A DNA stretch of 64,000 bases from DMER64 sp964600385 (GTDB lineage: Bacteria > Bacteroidota > Bacteroidia > Bacteroidales > UBA932): assembly GCA_964600385.1 (NCBI GenBank), contig CAZRJC010000004.1, positions 62,001-126,000 on the forward strand. Reading direction: 5' to 3'. The notes under the pieces are model-generated. The model searched no databases and had not been told where the DNA came from. It was given only the letters and a program-made list of their open reading frames with translations. Every line of letters begins with the position of its first letter. The first letter of the stretch is position 1. Shown in pieces: positions 53,179-62,946 of this stretch. A program made the position numbers and the translations under genes.

Positions 53179-55356
53179 ATGAAAAAAGCGCTGATAATAC
53201 TGAGTGTGTATATGCTGGGAGCATGTACCGTCAACACGGAAGACCGGATTAACGATCTTATTTCACAGATGACCCTGGAAGAAAAAGTAAGCATGCTTCA
53301 CGGACAGACCATGTTCAGTTCGGGTGGTGTTGAGAGACTTGGTATTGCTCCCATGAAATATGCAGACGGCCCTTTTGGAGTAAGAGAGGAACTGGAACCC
53401 AAGTCCTGGGCTCCAATTGGCTGGACAACAGACTCGGCCACTTTCTTTCCCACGGGATCTGCCCTGGCTGCCACCTGGAGTGAAGACATGGCATACAAAT
53501 ATGGTAAAACCCTTGCGGCAGAAGCACGTACCCGGGGTAAAGACATGATTCTGGGCCCGGCCATAAATATTCAGCGGATTCCCACGGGAGGCCGTACTTA
53601 CGAATACCTGAGCGAGGATCCTTTCCTGAGTGCGAGGCTGGCAGTTGGGTATGTAAAGGGGGTACAGGAAAACGGCGCTGCAGCCTGTATAAAACATTAT
53701 GCGCTTAACAATCAGGAAAACAGCCGGGGCGTTGTAGACGTCATAGTCAGTGAACGCGCCATGCGTGAAATCTATCTGGAGCCGTTCAGGGCAGCCGTAA
53801 TGGAAGGTGGCTCCCTGGGCGTCATGGCTGCCTATAATAAAGTAGGGGGACGGTGGTGCTCGGAAAACGATATGCTTCAGAACAAAATACTGCGCGATGA
53901 ATGGGGCTTCAGGGGCATGATAGTCTCTGACTGGGGAGGTACGCATAGTACGGTTGATGCCGCAATGAACGGTCTGGATGTGGAAATGCCCATGGGATGG
54001 TTCTTTGGTCAGGCATTAATCGACTCGGTTCAACAGGGGGTCATTCCCGTTGAGGTAATAGACAACAAGGTGAGGAATATCCTGCGGGTGCGGATGGCAG
54101 TAAAACCGGTACCCGAAGAAGAAGCTAATACAGCACCGGTCAATACCCCGGAAAACAGTACCGCAGTTTATGAAATTGCCACTAAATCAATAGTTCTTTT
54201 AAAGAATAACGAAGGGATGCTTCCCCTTGACACCGCAAAATACGGCAAGATAGCCGTCATAGGGGAAAATGCCGTATCTACCAATGCCCTGGGAGGAATC
54301 GGCGCCGGCGTTAAAGCCCGGTACGAAGTTACTCCGCTGGAAGGCCTGAAACACAGGATCGCAGACAAAGCCGAGATAGTTTATGCCCGTGGATACAAAG
54401 GGTATACCCGTCAGGACAGGGAACAAGGCGGTGTTCTGGGCGGCGTGGTCCTTACCGGAACAGGCGGAATGCTGGGTGGAGAAGGCATCCTGGGAGCCGG
54501 CCTCGATTCTGTATTGTTGGCCGAGGCGCTTGAAGCTGCCCGGTGGGCAGATGTGGTGCTTTTCTTTGCCGGAAATAACCGTGAAGTGGAAACCGAAGGG
54601 GCCGACCGCACCAATATTTTCCTTCCTTCCATGCAGGATGAACTCATCAAGGCTGTTGCAGCCGTCAATCCTAATATTGTAACGGTAGTTGTAACCGGAG
54701 CTCCGGTTGACCTGACCACGGTTGAGGCTTGCTCACCTGCCATGCTCGTCTCGTGGTTCAACGGTTCCGAAAGCGGAAATGCCCTGGCCGATGTGCTGCT
54801 GGGCACCGTTTCTCCCTCGGGACGTCTTCCTTTTACCTTCCCGGTAAGACTTGAAGATTCACCGGCCTATGCTCTTGAGTGTTATCCCGCTTCGGAAACA
54901 GCTGAGTATAAAGAAGGCTTCTATGTGGGTTACCGCTGGTTTGACCGGCAACAGATACGTCCCCTGTATGCTTTCGGGCATGGCCTGACCTATACCCGTT
55001 TTGAATATTCGGACGTTAAAACCGGTAAAGATGCCTACAAGGCAGATTCCAACATTGATGTTTCGTTTGTTCTGGCCAATACCGGGGACAAAGCGGCAGA
55101 AGAAGTGGTTCAGTTATATGTAAAACGTACCGGAAACAGTGTTGAATTTCCCGTTAAAGAATTAAAAGCGTTCAAAAGGGTGGCTCTTGATCCGGGAGAA
55201 AAGAAACCTGTGAAACTGACCGTCCCCGTTTCTTCCTTACAATACTGGGATGAAACTGCTCATGCGTGGAAACTGGAAAGTGGTGTAATTGAACTATGCA
55301 TTGGATCTTCGTCGGATAATCTGAGTCTTTCAAAAAGCGTTACAGTATACCTGTAA
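53179..55356 (+). CDS. Glycoside hydrolase family 3 beta-glycosidase, lipoprotein
   Basis: 725 residues from the ATG that gives a lipobox (VYMLGAC); an in-frame extension to 53077 would overlap the divergent gene. The N-terminal barrel carries 'KHYALNNQENSRG' and the nucleophile Asp251 in 'IVSDWGGTHS'. A second alpha/beta domain and a C-terminal Fn3-like domain ('RFEYSDVKTGKDAY', 'KAFKRVALDPGEKKPVKL') follow. It removes terminal glucose or similar sugars from oligosaccharides. No SusCD pair is nearby, so it is not part of a visible polysaccharide locus. Confidence 0.93.
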   Translation: MKKALIILSVYMLGACTVNTEDRINDLISQMTLEEKVSMLHGQTMFSSGGVERLGIAPMKYADGPFGVREELEPKSWAPIGWTTDSATFFPTGSALAATWSEDMAYKYGKTLAAEARTRGKDMILGPAINIQRIPTGGRTYEYLSEDPFLSARLAVGYVKGVQENGAAACIKHYALNNQENSRGVVDVIVSERAMREIYLEPFRAAVMEGGSLGVMAAYNKVGGRWCSENDMLQNKILRDEWGFRGMIVSDWGGTHSTVDAAMNGLDVEMPMGWFFGQALIDSVQQGVIPVEVIDNKVRNILRVRMAVKPVPEEEANTAPVNTPENSTAVYEIATKSIVLLKNNEGMLPLDTAKYGKIAVIGENAVSTNALGGIGAGVKARYEVTPLEGLKHRIADKAEIVYARGYKGYTRQDREQGGVLGGVVLTGTGGMLGGEGILGAGLDSVLLAEALEAARWADVVLFFAGNNREVETEGADRTNIFLPSMQDELIKAVAAVNPNIVTVVVTGAPVDLTTVEACSPAMLVSWFNGSESGNALADVLLGTVSPSGRLPFTFPVRLEDSPAYALECYPASETAEYKEGFYVGYRWFDRQQIRPLYAFGHGLTYTRFEYSDVKTGKDAYKADSNIDVSFVLANTGDKAAEEVVQLYVKRTGNSVEFPVKELKAFKRVALDPGEKKPVKLTVPVSSLQYWDETAHAWKLESGVIELCIGSSSDNLSLSKSVTVYL

Positions 55357-55371
55357 TTTGCTTTTTTTTCG

Positions 55372-55379
55372 TACTTTTG
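55372..55379 (+). promoter_or_regulatory. Promoter -7 box of carAB
   Basis: TACTTTTG fits TAnnTTTG, 21 bases before the carA ATG at 55401. Confidence 0.6.
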
Positions 55380-55400
55380 CCCGATTTAAGATTACACTAA

Positions 55401-56480
55401 ATGACGATAAAAGCACGAATTATTCTTGAAGACGGGACAGTATTTGAGGGGAAATCCTTTGGCTATGAGAAATCTGTCGCAGGCGAGGTAGTTTTTAATA
55501 CGGCAATGATGGGATATCCAGAGTCATTGACCGACCCTTCCTATGCCGGACAGATTCTGGTCATGACCTATCCGCTGGTGGGTAACTACGGCGTTCCTGA
55601 ACGTTTTTCTCTTTCCAATGGCCTTTCCAGATACATGGAGAGTGAAAAGATTCATGTTGAGGCCCTGGTGGTTTTCGATTACAGTAAAGATTACAGTCAC
55701 TGGAACGCAAAAGAGAGCCTGGCAGAGTGGCTTGCATCTGAAAAAATCCCCGGAGTGTACGATGTGGATACCCGGGCGTTAACCAAATTGCTGCGCGAGA
55801 AGGGATCCATGAAAGGTAAAATTATTATTGGCGACGATGCTGAAAGTATCGTCGATTTTGTAGATCCTAACCTGATCAACCTGGTGGACCGGGTGTCCTG
55901 TAAAGAGGTCATCCATTACGATCTGGGCCCGGATACTAAAAAAATTGTTCTGATTGACTGCGGAGTCAAGCACAATATTATCAGAAACCTTTTGTCCAGA
56001 AATATCTCTGTGATTCGTGTACCCTGGAATTATGATTTCAGAACGCTGGAGTACGACGGTCTTTTCATAAGCAACGGCCCGGGCAATCCGGCCATGTGCA
56101 AAGAGACTATTGCCCATATAAAAGAAGCCTTTAATGACAATAAGCCCATTTGCGGGATCTGCATGGGGAATCAATTATTGGGAGCTGCTGCCGGTGCATC
56201 CATATATAAACTCAAATACGGGCACAGGAGCCACAATCAGCCGGTAAGAGAAGAGGGAACCAATATATGTCATATTACTTCTCAGAATCACGGCTATGCA
56301 CTGGATACAAAAGGTTTGGGAAATGACTGGCTTCCTCTCTACATCAACCTGAACGATGGCACCAACGAGGGTATTTGCCATAAGACAAAACCTTTCTTCT
56401 CTTCTCAGTTCCATCCCGAAGCCGCCAGTGGTCCTACCGACACAGTAACGGTCTTTGATAAATTCACAGCATTATTATAG
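55401..56480 (+). CDS. carA: Carbamoyl-phosphate synthase small subunit
   Basis: 359 residues: an N-terminal domain ('LEDGTVFEGKSFGYEKSVAGEVVFNT') and a class I glutamine amidotransferase domain with the nucleophile Cys in 'PICGICMGNQLLG' and the His-Glu pair in 'SQFHPEAASG'. It supplies ammonia from glutamine to CarB for pyrimidine and arginine synthesis. Six bases separate it from carB. Confidence 0.97.
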   Translation: MTIKARIILEDGTVFEGKSFGYEKSVAGEVVFNTAMMGYPESLTDPSYAGQILVMTYPLVGNYGVPERFSLSNGLSRYMESEKIHVEALVVFDYSKDYSHWNAKESLAEWLASEKIPGVYDVDTRALTKLLREKGSMKGKIIIGDDAESIVDFVDPNLINLVDRVSCKEVIHYDLGPDTKKIVLIDCGVKHNIIRNLLSRNISVIRVPWNYDFRTLEYDGLFISNGPGNPAMCKETIAHIKEAFNDNKPICGICMGNQLLGAAAGASIYKLKYGHRSHNQPVREEGTNICHITSQNHGYALDTKGLGNDWLPLYINLNDGTNEGICHKTKPFFSSQFHPEAASGPTDTVTVFDKFTALL

Positions 56481-56486
56481 CACGCC

Positions 56487-59400
56487 ATGCAGCAGATCAG
56501 AAAAATTCTTGTGCTCGGTTCCGGAGCACTTAAAATAGGGGAAGCCGGAGAGTTTGACTATTCCGGTTCTCAGGCCTTAAAAGCGGTTAGGGAAGAGGGC
56601 ATCGAGACGGTATTGATTAATCCCAACATTGCGACCGTGCAGACTTCGGAAGGAGTGGCAGATAACGTTTACTTTCTCCCGGTTACTCCTTTTTTTGTCG
56701 AGAAAGTCATAAAAAAAGAACGTCCCCAGGGTATATTCCTGGCTTTCGGAGGTCAGACCGCATTGAACTGTGGTGTTGAACTTCACCGGCAGGGTGTTTT
56801 TGAAAAATACGGCGTACAGGTTCTGGGTACGCCCATAGAAGCCATTATCGACACCGAGGACCGTGAGCTGTTCGTACGGAAACTCGATGAAATCAACATA
56901 AAAACTATTAAAAGCACTGCCGTTAATTCTCTGGAAGATGCCAAAAAGGCGGCAGCCGAACTCGGATACCCTGTGATCCTCAGGGCAGCCTATGCACTGG
57001 GAGGTCTTGGCTCGGGTTTCTGTGACAATGAAAAAGAATTGGAAATCCTGGCTGAAAAGTCATTTGCCTTTGCATCCCAGGTTCTGGTGGAAAAAAGTCT
57101 GAAAGGCTGGAAGGAGATAGAATATGAAGTGGTACGGGATAAATACAATAATTGTATTACCGTATGCAACATGGAGAACTTTGATCCGCTGGGCATTCAT
57201 ACCGGGGAAAGTATAGTAGTGGCCCCCACTCAGACGCTCACCGACACAGAGTGTCAGCATTTGCGTGAAATGGCTATCCGGATCATTCGTCATATTGGCA
57301 TAGTGGGCGAATGCAACATCCAGTATGCATTTGATGTGGAAAGCGAGGACTACAGGGTGATTGAAGTGAATGCCAGGCTGAGCCGTTCTTCCGCCCTGGC
57401 TTCGAAAGCCACCGGTTATCCGCTTGCTTTTGTAGCGGCAAAACTGGCGCTTGGCTATGGACTGCACGAACTTAAAAACTCGGTAACGCGTTCTACACCG
57501 GCTTTCTTTGAGCCCGCACTCGATTACGTGGTCTGCAAAATTCCCCGCTGGGACCTTGGTAAATTTCATGGTATTGCCAAAGAAATAGGCAGCAGCATGA
57601 AATCTGTGGGTGAAGTGATGGCCATTGGCAGGACCTTCGAAGAAACCATACAGAAAGGGTTACGCATGATAGGCCAGGGAATGCATGGATTTGTAGAGAA
57701 TAAGGAGCTGGTAATTGAGGATATAGACAAGGCCTTGCGCGAACCCACCGACATGCGTATTTTTGTAATCAGTAAGGCCATGCGTGCCGGTTATACCATT
57801 GACCAGATATACGAGCTTACAAAAATTGACCGATGGTTCCTCCAAAAGCTGGAATTAATCTTTAAGACCGGTACCGCATTGGAAAAGCTGGCTCCGCCTT
57901 CCAATGAATCCTGCAGTAACTGGGGCCGGAATGAGATTGAACTGCTTTGTCTGGCCAAGCGTCAGGGATTCTCTGATTTTCAGATTGCCCGTGCCCTCTG
58001 GAAGGGGAAAATGAATAACGAAAGTCCTCTTAAAATAAGGGAGATCAGAAAAAAGCTGGGCATTCTGCCAGTCGTAAAACAGATTGACACCCTGGCCGCC
58101 GAATATCCTGCCCAGACCAATTACCTGTATCTGACTTACGGAGGAGTAACTCATGATATTGAATTCGAAAAGGATGACCGCTCCATTGTAGTATTGGGCT
58201 CCGGAGCTTACCGCATTGGAAGTTCCGTTGAATTTGACTGGTGTGGTGTGCAGGCACTTCTGACTATCCGCAAGGAAGGATGGCGTTCTGTGATGATCAA
58301 CTACAATCCGGAAACCGTATCAACGGACTACGACATGTGCGACAGGCTCTATTTTGATGAGCTGACTTATGAACGGGTGATGGATATCATTGAACTGGAA
58401 TCTCCCAGAGGCGTGGTGCTCTCTACCGGAGGCCAGATACCCAACAACCTGGCAATGGCCCTCGATGCACAAAAAGTCCCCATCCTCGGCACGGAGGCCA
58501 AATATATTGACAATGCCGAAGACCGCCACAAATTCTCGGCCATGCTCGACCGGATTGGTGTTGACCAGCCCCGCTGGAAAGAGTTGTCTTCGCTCTCTGA
58601 AATAGATGCCTTTGTAAACGAAGTGGGTTATCCCATACTGGTAAGGCCGAGCTATGTACTCAGCGGTGCGGCCATGAATGTCTGTTCCAACCATGATGAA
58701 TTGGAACGGTTTCTGAAGCTGGCCGCGAATGTGAGCAAGCAGCATCCCGTGGTTGTAAGCCAGTTCATAGAAAATGCCAAGGAAGTGGAGATGGATGCGG
58801 TAGCCCGCGACGGTGAGATAATTGCTTATGCCATAAGCGAACACGTGGAATTTGCAGGAGTGCATAGCGGCGATGCCACTATCCAGTTCCCTCCCCAGAA
58901 ATTATACGTCGAAACCATGCGCCGTATAAAAAGAGTGAGCCGGCAGATTGCCATGGAATTACATATCTCGGGACCGTTTAATATACAATACCTTGCCAAA
59001 GGCAATGAGATCAAGGTCATAGAATGTAATCTGCGTGCTTCCAGGAGTTTTCCTTTTGTCAGCAAGGTGCTGAAGATCAATTTTATTGAAATGGCCACCC
59101 GCATCATGCTGGGTTTGCCAGTGGAACGTCCCGATAAAAATGAATTTGATCTGGATTATGTGGGAATCAAGGCTTCACAGTTCTCTTTCAACCGTCTGCA
59201 AAAAGCAGATCCCGTGCTGGGAGTGGACATGGCTTCTACGGGAGAAGTGGGCTGTCTGGCTGACGATACGCTGGAAGCTATTCTAAAGAGCATGCTTGCA
59301 GTCGGATACCGTATACCCAAAAAGAATATTCTTTTATCGACCGGTACCCCACGGCAAAAAGTAGACATGCTCAACGCTGCCCGTCTCCTGTATGAAAAAG

Positions 59401-59723
59401 GATTCACCCTGTATGCAACCGGCGGAACACACCATTTCCTTGAAGATAACCACATTCCAAGTACGCTTGTGTACTGGCCCAGCGAAGAGGGGAAAAAGCC
59501 CCAGGCTCTGCAGATGCTCCATGATAAACAGATAGATCTTGTGGTGAATATTCCCCGGGACCTTACATCGGGCGAGCTCGATAACGGTTACAAGATAAGG
59601 CGGGCCGCCATAGATTTGAATATTCCACTGCTTACCAATGCAAGACTGGCAGATGCTTTTATCACGGCTTTCTGTTCTCTTTCCATTGATGATATTCAAA
59701 TTAAGAGCTGGAAAGAGTACTAA
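56487..59723 (+). CDS. carB: Carbamoyl-phosphate synthase large subunit
   Basis: 1078 residues with two ATP-grasp halves: the first begins 'KILVLGSGALKIGEAGEFDYSG', the second 'SIVVLGSGAYRIGSSVEFDWCG'. An MGS-like regulatory domain closes the protein ('LYEKGFTLYATGGTHHFLEDN'). It forms carbamoyl phosphate from bicarbonate, ammonia and two ATP. Length and order are standard. The ribosomal cluster follows at 94 bases, under its own promoter. Confidence 0.97.
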   Translation: MQQIRKILVLGSGALKIGEAGEFDYSGSQALKAVREEGIETVLINPNIATVQTSEGVADNVYFLPVTPFFVEKVIKKERPQGIFLAFGGQTALNCGVELHRQGVFEKYGVQVLGTPIEAIIDTEDRELFVRKLDEINIKTIKSTAVNSLEDAKKAAAELGYPVILRAAYALGGLGSGFCDNEKELEILAEKSFAFASQVLVEKSLKGWKEIEYEVVRDKYNNCITVCNMENFDPLGIHTGESIVVAPTQTLTDTECQHLREMAIRIIRHIGIVGECNIQYAFDVESEDYRVIEVNARLSRSSALASKATGYPLAFVAAKLALGYGLHELKNSVTRSTPAFFEPALDYVVCKIPRWDLGKFHGIAKEIGSSMKSVGEVMAIGRTFEETIQKGLRMIGQGMHGFVENKELVIEDIDKALREPTDMRIFVISKAMRAGYTIDQIYELTKIDRWFLQKLELIFKTGTALEKLAPPSNESCSNWGRNEIELLCLAKRQGFSDFQIARALWKGKMNNESPLKIREIRKKLGILPVVKQIDTLAAEYPAQTNYLYLTYGGVTHDIEFEKDDRSIVVLGSGAYRIGSSVEFDWCGVQALLTIRKEGWRSVMINYNPETVSTDYDMCDRLYFDELTYERVMDIIELESPRGVVLSTGGQIPNNLAMALDAQKVPILGTEAKYIDNAEDRHKFSAMLDRIGVDQPRWKELSSLSEIDAFVNEVGYPILVRPSYVLSGAAMNVCSNHDELERFLKLAANVSKQHPVVVSQFIENAKEVEMDAVARDGEIIAYAISEHVEFAGVHSGDATIQFPPQKLYVETMRRIKRVSRQIAMELHISGPFNIQYLAKGNEIKVIECNLRASRSFPFVSKVLKINFIEMATRIMLGLPVERPDKNEFDLDYVGIKASQFSFNRLQKADPVLGVDMASTGEVGCLADDTLEAILKSMLAVGYRIPKKNILLSTGTPRQKVDMLNAARLLYEKGFTLYATGGTHHFLEDNHIPSTLVYWPSEEGKKPQALQMLHDKQIDLVVNIPRDLTSGELDNGYKIRRAAIDLNIPLLTNARLADAFITAFCSLSIDDIQIKSWKEY

Positions 59724-59726
59724 TTT

Positions 59727-59757
59727 TTTGCATTTTAGAAAATTACGGCTATCTTTG
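59727..59757 (+). promoter_or_regulatory. Promoter of the rplC-rpsC cluster
   Basis: A -33 TTTG (59727-59730) and a -7 TATCTTTG (59750-59757) with a 19-base spacer, an excellent match. It shows that the cluster starts at rplC, not at a missing rpsJ. Confidence 0.8.
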
Positions 59758-59760
59758 CTG

Positions 59761-59778
59761 CCCGCAAATTTATGCGGG
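59761..59778 (+). promoter_or_regulatory. Hairpin at the 5' end of the rplC mRNA
   Basis: CCCGCA/TGCGGG with a 6-base loop would form the first bases of the transcript. It might be a binding site for a ribosomal protein (autoregulation) or protect the 5' end. No T-run follows, so it is not a terminator of carB. Confidence 0.5.
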
Positions 59779-59817
59779 ATAAGTTCATTTTATTGATAAA
59801 CACCAAATTAACAACCA

Positions 59818-60450
59818 ATGCCTGGATTAATTGGAAAGAAAATCGGAATGACTTCCGTTTTCGACAGCACCGGGAAGAATATTCCTTGTACTGTTATTGA
59901 GGCTGGTCCGTGTGTAGTTACGCAAATCCGTACGGAAGAACGAGATGGTTATGCCGCCGTACAACTTGCCTATGACGAGAAAAAAGAGAAACACACCAGC
60001 GCGGCTCTTAAGGGCCATTTTAAAAAGGCAAATACCACCCCTAAACGCAAACTGGTGGAGTTTCCCAATGACTTCAAAAAAGAATTGCAATTAGGTGACA
60101 CTGTGACCATTTCTGACATTTTTGACCCGTCTGCAGTCACCGACTGGGCAGACATTACCGGAATTACCAAGGGTAAAGGATTCCAGGGTGTCGTAAGACG
60201 CTATGGATTCGCAGGGGTCGGCGGTCAGACACACGGTCAACATAACCGACTTCGTGCCCCCGGTTCTATGGGAGCATCTTCCTGGCCATCCCGTGTTTTC
60301 AAAGGAAAACGTCTTGGGGGCCGCATGGGAGGAGACAGAGTTAAAATTTTAAATCTTAGGGTAATTAAGATTGTCCCCGAGAACAACCTGCTTATTGTAA
60401 AAGGTTCTGTTCCCGGTGCGAATGGTTCTTATGTAATTGTGGAGGAATAG
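59818..60450 (+). CDS. rplC: 50S ribosomal protein L3
   Basis: 210 residues. Family start 'GLIGKKIGMTSVFDSTGKNIPCTVIEAGPC' and the conserved loop 'GKGFQGVVRRYGFAGVGGQTHGQHNR'. First gene of this ribosomal cluster; rpsJ, which normally precedes it, is absent. Four bases to rplD. Confidence 0.98.
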   Translation: MPGLIGKKIGMTSVFDSTGKNIPCTVIEAGPCVVTQIRTEERDGYAAVQLAYDEKKEKHTSAALKGHFKKANTTPKRKLVEFPNDFKKELQLGDTVTISDIFDPSAVTDWADITGITKGKGFQGVVRRYGFAGVGGQTHGQHNRLRAPGSMGASSWPSRVFKGKRLGGRMGGDRVKILNLRVIKIVPENNLLIVKGSVPGANGSYVIVEE

Positions 60451-60453
60451 TCA

Positions 60454-61095
60454 ATGGAAATCTCAGTTTATAAAATAGACGGTCAGGATTCCGGAAAGAA
60501 AGTTGTTCTGGACGATTCCGTATTCGGCATTGAACCGAATAACCACGCAGTCTACCTGGATGTTAAGCAATATCTTGCCAATCAGCGTCAGGGTACCCAT
60601 AAAACAAAAGAACGTTGGGAAATTGCACACAGCACCAAAAAACTGATTCGTCAGAAAGGATCGGGCGGTGCTCGTCACGGCAGTCTCAAGTCCGGTATCT
60701 ATGTTGGAGGCGGCCGTATCTTCGGGCCTCAGCCAAGAGATTACCGATTCAAACTGAACAAAAAGCTTAAACAACTGGCACGTCGTTCCGCTTTGACATA
60801 CAAGGCACAGGAACAGGCTATCACCATTCTTGAGCCGTTCAACATGGAAGTTCCCAAAACAAAAGATTTTATTGCTATCTGCAGGAACCTTAAGGTAGAA
60901 GGCAAGAAGATCCTTATGGTGCTTCCCGATAATATCAACAATATTTACCTGTCGTCCCGTAATTTGGACAGAGTTAAAGTGGTGACCGTAAACGAACTTA
61001 CCACTTACGATGTGCTCAATGCCCAGAGTCTTATTCTTATAGAAGGTGTTGAGAATATTCTTAACGAACAATTAGGGACCATTCAATCTGCCTAA
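60454..61095 (+). CDS. rplD: 50S ribosomal protein L4
   Basis: 213 residues with 'QRQGTHKTKERWEIAHSTKK', 'RQKGSGGARHGSLKSGIYVGGGRIFGPQPRDY' typical of L4. In E. coli L4 represses its own operon; the 5' hairpin upstream of rplC would be a possible site here, unproven. Standard length. Confidence 0.98.
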   Translation: MEISVYKIDGQDSGKKVVLDDSVFGIEPNNHAVYLDVKQYLANQRQGTHKTKERWEIAHSTKKLIRQKGSGGARHGSLKSGIYVGGGRIFGPQPRDYRFKLNKKLKQLARRSALTYKAQEQAITILEPFNMEVPKTKDFIAICRNLKVEGKKILMVLPDNINNIYLSSRNLDRVKVVTVNELTTYDVLNAQSLILIEGVENILNEQLGTIQSA

Positions 61096-61097
61096 CG

Positions 61098-61388
61098 ATG
61101 AATATATTGATAAAGCCTTTAATTACCGAAAAAATGACGATTCAGGGCGAGAAATTGAATCGTTACGGATTTCTTGTTGACCGCAGAGCCAACAAATTGC
61201 AGATCAAGCAAGCGGTTGAGACAATGTACGGCGTATCTGTTGTTGATGTTAACACCGTTAACTACCACGGAAAACGTAAAAGCCGTTATACTAAGGCAGG
61301 ATTCCTTACCGGACGTGCCAATCACTTCAAGAAAGCGTACATTACGCTGGCAGGTGAAGACAAAATTGATTTCTACAGCAATATTTAA
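61098..61388 (+). CDS. rplW: 50S ribosomal protein L23
   Basis: 96 residues: 'ILIKPLITEKMT', 'YGFLVDRRANKLQIKQAVE', 'MYGVSVVDVNTVNYHGKRK'. It binds at the peptide exit tunnel. Two bases after rplD and 3 before rplB. Confidence 0.97.
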   Translation: MNILIKPLITEKMTIQGEKLNRYGFLVDRRANKLQIKQAVETMYGVSVVDVNTVNYHGKRKSRYTKAGFLTGRANHFKKAYITLAGEDKIDFYSNI

Positions 61389-61391
61389 GCT

Positions 61392-62219
61392 ATGGCAGTA
61401 CGTAAATTTAAACCGGTAACTCCCGGTCAAAGACATAAAATTATTAGCGCATTTGACGATGTCACCTGCACTGTTCCCGACAAATCCCTGCTTGCTCCAA
61501 TAAAAAGTTCGGGTGGTCGTAACAATCAGGGTAAGATGACCATGCGCTATATTGGCGGCGGGCACAAACGTCAATACCGTATAGTTGATTTCTTGCGTAA
61601 TAAAGACAATTTTCCCGCAACCGTCAAGACAATCGAATACGACCCCAACCGCAGTGCACGCATTGCCCTGGTTGCTTATGCAGACGGTGAAAAGCGTTAC
61701 ATTATCGCTCCCAACGGTCTGAAAGTCGGACAAACTATTGAATCCGGTCCCGGCGTGGCTCCCGAAGTGGGCAACACGCTGCTTCTGTCCGAAATTCCTC
61801 TTGGAACACTGGTTCACAATGTTGAGTTACGTCCCGGTCAGGGTGCCGCCATGGCACGCAGCGCCGGTTCTTATGCTCAGTTAACCGCCCGTGAAGGAAA
61901 TCATGCCATTCTTCGTCTGCCCTCAGGCGAAACACGTATGGTTCTGATTACATGCCGCGCTACTGTCGGTACAGTATCCAACCCCGACCATAGCCTGGAA
62001 AAACACGGAAAAGCCGGTAGAAAACGCTGGCTTGGACGTCGTCCCCGCAACCGTGGTGTGGTAATGAACCCTGTAGATCACCCGATGGGTGGTGGTGAAG
62101 GACGTGCATCCGGCGGTCATCCCCGTTCACGTAAGGGAATACCCGCAAAAGGATATAAGACACGTAATCCTAAGAAGAATTCCAAGAAATTCATTATTGA
62201 AGATAGAAGAAAAAAATAA
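61392..62219 (+). CDS. rplB: 50S ribosomal protein L2
   Basis: 275 residues, standard. Conserved C-terminal peptidyl-transferase region 'RGVVMNPVDHPMGGGEGRASGGHPRS', and 'RPGQGAAMARSAGSYAQL' in the middle. Confidence 0.98.
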   Translation: MAVRKFKPVTPGQRHKIISAFDDVTCTVPDKSLLAPIKSSGGRNNQGKMTMRYIGGGHKRQYRIVDFLRNKDNFPATVKTIEYDPNRSARIALVAYADGEKRYIIAPNGLKVGQTIESGPGVAPEVGNTLLLSEIPLGTLVHNVELRPGQGAAMARSAGSYAQLTAREGNHAILRLPSGETRMVLITCRATVGTVSNPDHSLEKHGKAGRKRWLGRRPRNRGVVMNPVDHPMGGGEGRASGGHPRSRKGIPAKGYKTRNPKKNSKKFIIEDRRKK

Positions 62220-62237
62220 CCGGATAAATTTTGCATT

Positions 62238-62504
62238 ATGAGTCGTTCATTAAAAAAAGGTCCCTTCATTGAAGCGCATCTCGAAAATAGAGTCATGGCG
62301 ATGAATGAAGGCACATTAAAGAAAGAAGTCCTCAAGACATGGTCCCGCGCCAGCGTGATCTCTCCCGACTTTGTAGGCCATACGGTTGCCGTGCATAACG
62401 GAAACAAATTTATTCCGGTGTATGTAACCGAAAATATGGTCGGTCATAAATTTGGTGAATTTGCGCCCACCCGTAACTTCAGGGGTCACTCGGGCAATCG
62501 TTAA
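62238..62504 (+). CDS. rpsS: 30S ribosomal protein S19
   Basis: 88 residues: 'SRSLKKGPFIEAHLE', 'TWSRASVISPDFVGHTVAVHNG', 'GHKFGEFAPTRNFRGH'. Standard length. Confidence 0.98.
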   Translation: MSRSLKKGPFIEAHLENRVMAMNEGTLKKEVLKTWSRASVISPDFVGHTVAVHNGNKFIPVYVTENMVGHKFGEFAPTRNFRGHSGNR

Positions 62505-62525
62505 AAGTTTTAAAGGAGAACACTA

Positions 62526-62945
62526 ATGGGAGCTCGAAAAAGAAAAATGGCCGAAAGCCATAAAGAAATAAGGAAACAGACAGCTTATGCCAAGCTGAAT
62601 GATGTTCCTACTTCACCCCGCAAGATGCGTCTTGTTGCAAATCTTGTAAGAGGCGTTGAAGTCAACCGTGCTTTGGATATTTTGAAATATACCAAAAATC
62701 AACCCTCCGTACGTTTGGAGAAACTTCTCAAATCAGCCATTGCTAACTGGGAAGGCAAAAACGAAGGAGACCGTAAGGAATTGGAAAGCGGAAACGTAAT
62801 AGTTAAAAGCATTACTGTTGATGAGGGCCGTACCCTGAAAAGGATTCGTACAGCACCTCAGGGCCGTGCAGCACGTATACGCAAACGCTCCAATCATGTG
62901 ACCATTGTATTGGATAAAAAACAACAAACAGTAAAAGAAGCATAA
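62526..62945 (+). CDS. rplV: 50S ribosomal protein L22
   Basis: 139 residues. A Shine-Dalgarno-like AAGGAG at 62513-62518 sets the start. The conserved 'DVPTSPRKMRLVANLVRGVEV' and 'RTLKRIRTAPQGRAARIRKRSNHVTIVL' are present. Slightly longer at both ends than E. coli L22, as usual in the phylum. Confidence 0.97.
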   Translation: MGARKRKMAESHKEIRKQTAYAKLNDVPTSPRKMRLVANLVRGVEVNRALDILKYTKNQPSVRLEKLLKSAIANWEGKNEGDRKELESGNVIVKSITVDEGRTLKRIRTAPQGRAARIRKRSNHVTIVLDKKQQTVKEA

Positions 62946-62946
62946 T

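Noticed and set aside
59761..59778. Terminator of carB
   Set aside because: The hairpin has no T-run and lies after the rplC promoter, so it belongs to the rplC leader.
59724..59817. rpsJ or a fragment of it before rplC
   Set aside because: 94 bases cannot hold a gene of about 300 bases, and no S10-like frame is present.
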